64,000 nt of DNA from Mesorhizobium sp. WSM3859 (GTDB lineage Bacteria; Pseudomonadota; Alphaproteobacteria; Rhizobiales; Rhizobiaceae): the NCBI RefSeq assembly GCF_002295065.1, contig NZ_NSGG01000004.1, positions 310,001-374,000 of the forward strand. The letters are read 5' to 3'. The notes under the pieces are model-generated. The model made no database searches. It saw only the letters and a program-made list of their open reading frames with translations, and had not been told where the DNA came from. The translations under genes and the position numbers were made by a program. Below, piece by piece: positions 62,528 through 64,000 of this stretch; position 1 is the stretch's first letter, and each line of letters starts with the position of its first letter.

Positions 62528-62682
62528 CCCTTCTCCCATGCGGGAGAAGGTGGATCGGCGCGCGGCGCCGAGACGCATGAGGAGTGCTCCAGCCTGGCGC
62601 CAAGCTACCCCTCACCCGGATTGCCAGCCGATTTGCGAAGAGCAAATCGGGGCAATCCGACCTCTCCCACAGGGGGGAGAGG
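62528..62682. repeat. RIME-like mosaic palindromic element, copy 2
   Basis: Same three-hairpin plan as the 3691-3848 element: CCCTTCTCCC...GGGAGAAGG, CGATTTGCGAAGAGCAAATCG with outer GGATTGC/GCAATCC arms, and CCTCTCCC...GGGGAGAGG. It lies between two small minus-strand genes. Confidence 0.8.
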
Positions 62683-62690
62683 TGGACGGC

Positions 62691-63107
62691 TCACTTCACC
62701 GGCGCGTTCATCGCCCAGCCGATGCCGAAGGGGTCCTTCACCTGGCCCCAGCGGTCGCCCCAGAACATCACCTGCAGCGGAGTGACGACCTCGCAGCCGG
62801 CATCGACCGCGCGCTTCCACCAGGCATCGATGTCGTCGCTGCCGAGATGGAGCTGCAGTGTATAGCCTTGCGCCGCCTGGTGCGGGTGGCCGTGTTCCGG
62901 ATAGGCATCGCCCAGCATCAGCGTCGAGCCGTTGACGTAGAGATGGATGTGCATGGTGCGGCCCTGATCGTCCGGCGGATAGGCGAACACTTCCTCCGCG
63001 CCAAAGGCCTTCTTGTAGAATTCGGCGGCCTTGATGGCGCCGTCGACCTGCAAGTAGGGGGTCAATCCGCCAAGAACCTTGGCGCGGGGCGGGGTCTGAT
63101 CGTTCAT
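62691..63107 (-). CDS. VOC-family (glyoxalase/PhnB-like) protein
   Basis: A 138-residue VOC-fold protein of the PhnB-like group. It has GLTPYLQVDGAIKAAEFYKK, HIHLYVNGSTLMLGD and GDRWGQVKDPFGIGWAM. No sure enzymatic role. The ATG at 63107 has GAGGAAC upstream. It lies between the RIME-like element and the DUF1127 gene. Confidence 0.88.
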   Translation of the reverse strand: MNDQTPPRAKVLGGLTPYLQVDGAIKAAEFYKKAFGAEEVFAYPPDDQGRTMHIHLYVNGSTLMLGDAYPEHGHPHQAAQGYTLQLHLGSDDIDAWWKRAVDAGCEVVTPLQVMFWGDRWGQVKDPFGIGWAMNAPVK

Positions 63108-63255
63108 ATTCGTGTTCCTCTTCACGGGGTTCGACCTGGCTTGCGGCCCAAGGACGGACGAAGCGGCGGCGATCCTACATACCTCCAGAAATTCTTTTTA
63201 AGCGCCTCGCCTTGCAGCCCCGCGGCCGCAAGGCAATCGCATCGAAAGCATCATT

Positions 63256-63438
63256 TTATATCACCTTCGCCGAGAAGGTGGTGTCGCGGCGGCTTTCCCG
63301 CGTTTCGAAAATCTCCGGAAAGCCGATGTCCTTGCGCAGCTCCGCAGGCAGCGACAGCAGGATGCGCTCGCTGCGGTGACGAGCGCGCGCCTCGGCATAC
63401 CGGTTGGCGAGGCGGCCGATGGACGACAGTACCGACAT
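63256..63438 (-). CDS. DUF1127 domain-containing small protein
   Basis: A 60-residue Arg-rich protein. The DUF1127 core is RSERILLSLPAELRKDIGF. In several alphaproteobacteria such proteins are linked to phosphate/carbon metabolism and stress, partly through RNA turnover. The start at 63438 (MSVLSSIGRL) has a GGGAG site. A longer frame to 63499 has no support. Confidence 0.85.
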   Translation of the reverse strand: MSVLSSIGRLANRYAEARARHRSERILLSLPAELRKDIGFPEIFETRESRRDTTFSAKVI

Positions 63439-63530
63439 GATAATTCTCCCTGGTTGATGCCGGCATCATCGTGTCGGCATCCCAAGGACGAGGCGGCAAT
63501 CGGCGATCCGACAGATCGCTCCAATCTTTT

Positions 63531-63920
63531 TCAGAACACCGATGCCGCCAGCGCGGTGTCGTAATATTCCACCATCTCGATGATCTCGCCGTCGCGCACC
63601 GTCCAGAAATTGGCGGTGCGCATGATGAACTCCTCGCCCGTGGTGCGGCGCGTCATGTGTATCTCGACCTGCGCGGCAACCTTGTCGCCACCATCGATGA
63701 TCTCGACCGGGACAAAGTGGCGGTATTCGAAGTCATGGTCGAGCGCCAGCAGCCTGGAGAGGAATTCCTGCTTGCCGTGCGCGGTGCCGGCATGACGCGA
63801 TTGCCGGGGATCGGCAATCCAGCGGAACACGACATCCTCGGCGCACCGCGCCAGGGCGCCCTCGATGTCGCGGTCCGCATAGGCTTTGTAGAGATTGCTG
63901 ACGATTTCCACCGCACGCAT
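63531..63920 (-). CDS. NTF2-like (SnoaL-type) protein
   Basis: A 129-residue cone-shaped NTF2-like protein. Pattern: EIVSNLYKAYADRDIEGALA, VVFRWIADPRQSRHAG and NFWTVRDGEIIEMVEYYDTA. These folds act as small isomerases, binders or immunity-like proteins. It has a ribosome site (GGAGGGAACGGGCC) before the ATG. Substrate unknown. About 80 bp to the right edge hold no other gene. Confidence 0.85.
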   Translation of the reverse strand: MRAVEIVSNLYKAYADRDIEGALARCAEDVVFRWIADPRQSRHAGTAHGKQEFLSRLLALDHDFEYRHFVPVEIIDGGDKVAAQVEIHMTRRTTGEEFIMRTANFWTVRDGEIIEMVEYYDTALAASVF

Positions 63921-64000
63921 GGCCCGTTCCCTCCATGGCTGAGCAATTCAAGATGCTCCTTTTTTAGCAAATGGAAAAGTATCGCCGGGCCGGCGGTGAC

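Noticed and set aside
1..64000. tRNA or rRNA genes
   Set aside because: I looked through the intergenic gaps and saw no sequence with a convincing tRNA or rRNA form; a covariance search would settle it.

Overview
The window looks like a chromosomal segment of a high-GC alphaproteobacterium of the Rhizobiales, most likely Mesorhizobium or a close relative. This rests on the family mix (BA14K, DUF1127, DUF1344, DUF1285, ClpS2-type adaptor, PetP/PetR pair, alphaproteobacterial petABC), dense GC-rich coding with many ATGA stop/start overlaps, and short palindromic intergenic repeats of the kind that litter rhizobial genomes. No rRNA, tRNA, CRISPR array, prophage or insertion sequence was recognised, so this is mostly core chromosome with some accessory genes.

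Layout. 1-3.7 kb: a two-component system (kinase cut by the left edge), small exported proteins and a ClpS2-type adaptor. 3.8-10.7 kb: an operon on the minus strand, MoxR ATPase - DUF58 - giant membrane DUF4159 protein - membrane VWA-like protein, divergent from DUF1285 - NUDIX - CCA-adding enzyme (10.8-13.4 kb). 13.5-16.2 kb: secreted subtilase with a small outer-membrane-like partner, DUF1059, DUF1344. 16.4-19 kb: hemF, soxR and trmL. 19-25.9 kb: small ORFs followed by three tandem paralogous ABC half-exporters. 26.6-29.4 kb: petABC (cytochrome bc1), then a class A acid phosphatase and apt. 31-35.8 kb (minus): two MaoC proteins, CorA, then ychF, pth and rplY. 36-42.9 kb: GST, an OhrR-like repressor divergent from an alpha/beta hydrolase, a glycosyltransferase, an Fsr-like exporter divergent from an AraC regulator, and a RibD-type reductase. 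42.9-48.7 kb (minus): prs, a lipoprotein, an M24-like hydrolase, then pgeF, a MidA-type methyltransferase and lgt. 49-51.2 kb: ubiK, ybjN, csaA and a hydrolase. 51.2-55.2 kb (minus): glycosyltransferase and a MarR - response regulator - EnvZ-like kinase set resembling PetP/PetR. 55.4-57.6 kb: ilvE, a glycine-rich peptide and an MBL hydrolase. 57.9-64 kb: BA14K, twin cold-shock genes, a double-Kazal lipoprotein, a TPR-sulfotransferase, and small DUF1428, VOC, DUF1127 and NTF2-like genes.

How they fit together. Respiration is the clearest theme: petABC encodes complex III, ubiK and a MidA/NDUFAF7-type methyltransferase assist ubiquinone and complex I, hemF makes haem, and a PetP/PetR-like module lies 25 kb away. 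Translation and tRNA housekeeping form a second theme (cca, trmL, pth, rplY, ychF, csaA). Redox or xenobiotic stress responses form a third (soxR with a SoxR-type promoter, OhrR-like repressor with hydrolase, GST, Fsr-like pump).

The items most worth a second look are the orphan SoxR-type promoter at about 18.2 kb, the tandem ABC exporter triplet with its small upstream ORFs, the subtilase/outer-membrane pair, the double-Kazal lipoprotein, the MoxR/DUF58/DUF4159 membrane operon, an 11-bp-phased direct repeat in front of the first two-component system, and an apparent start-region frameshift in the TPR-sulfotransferase.
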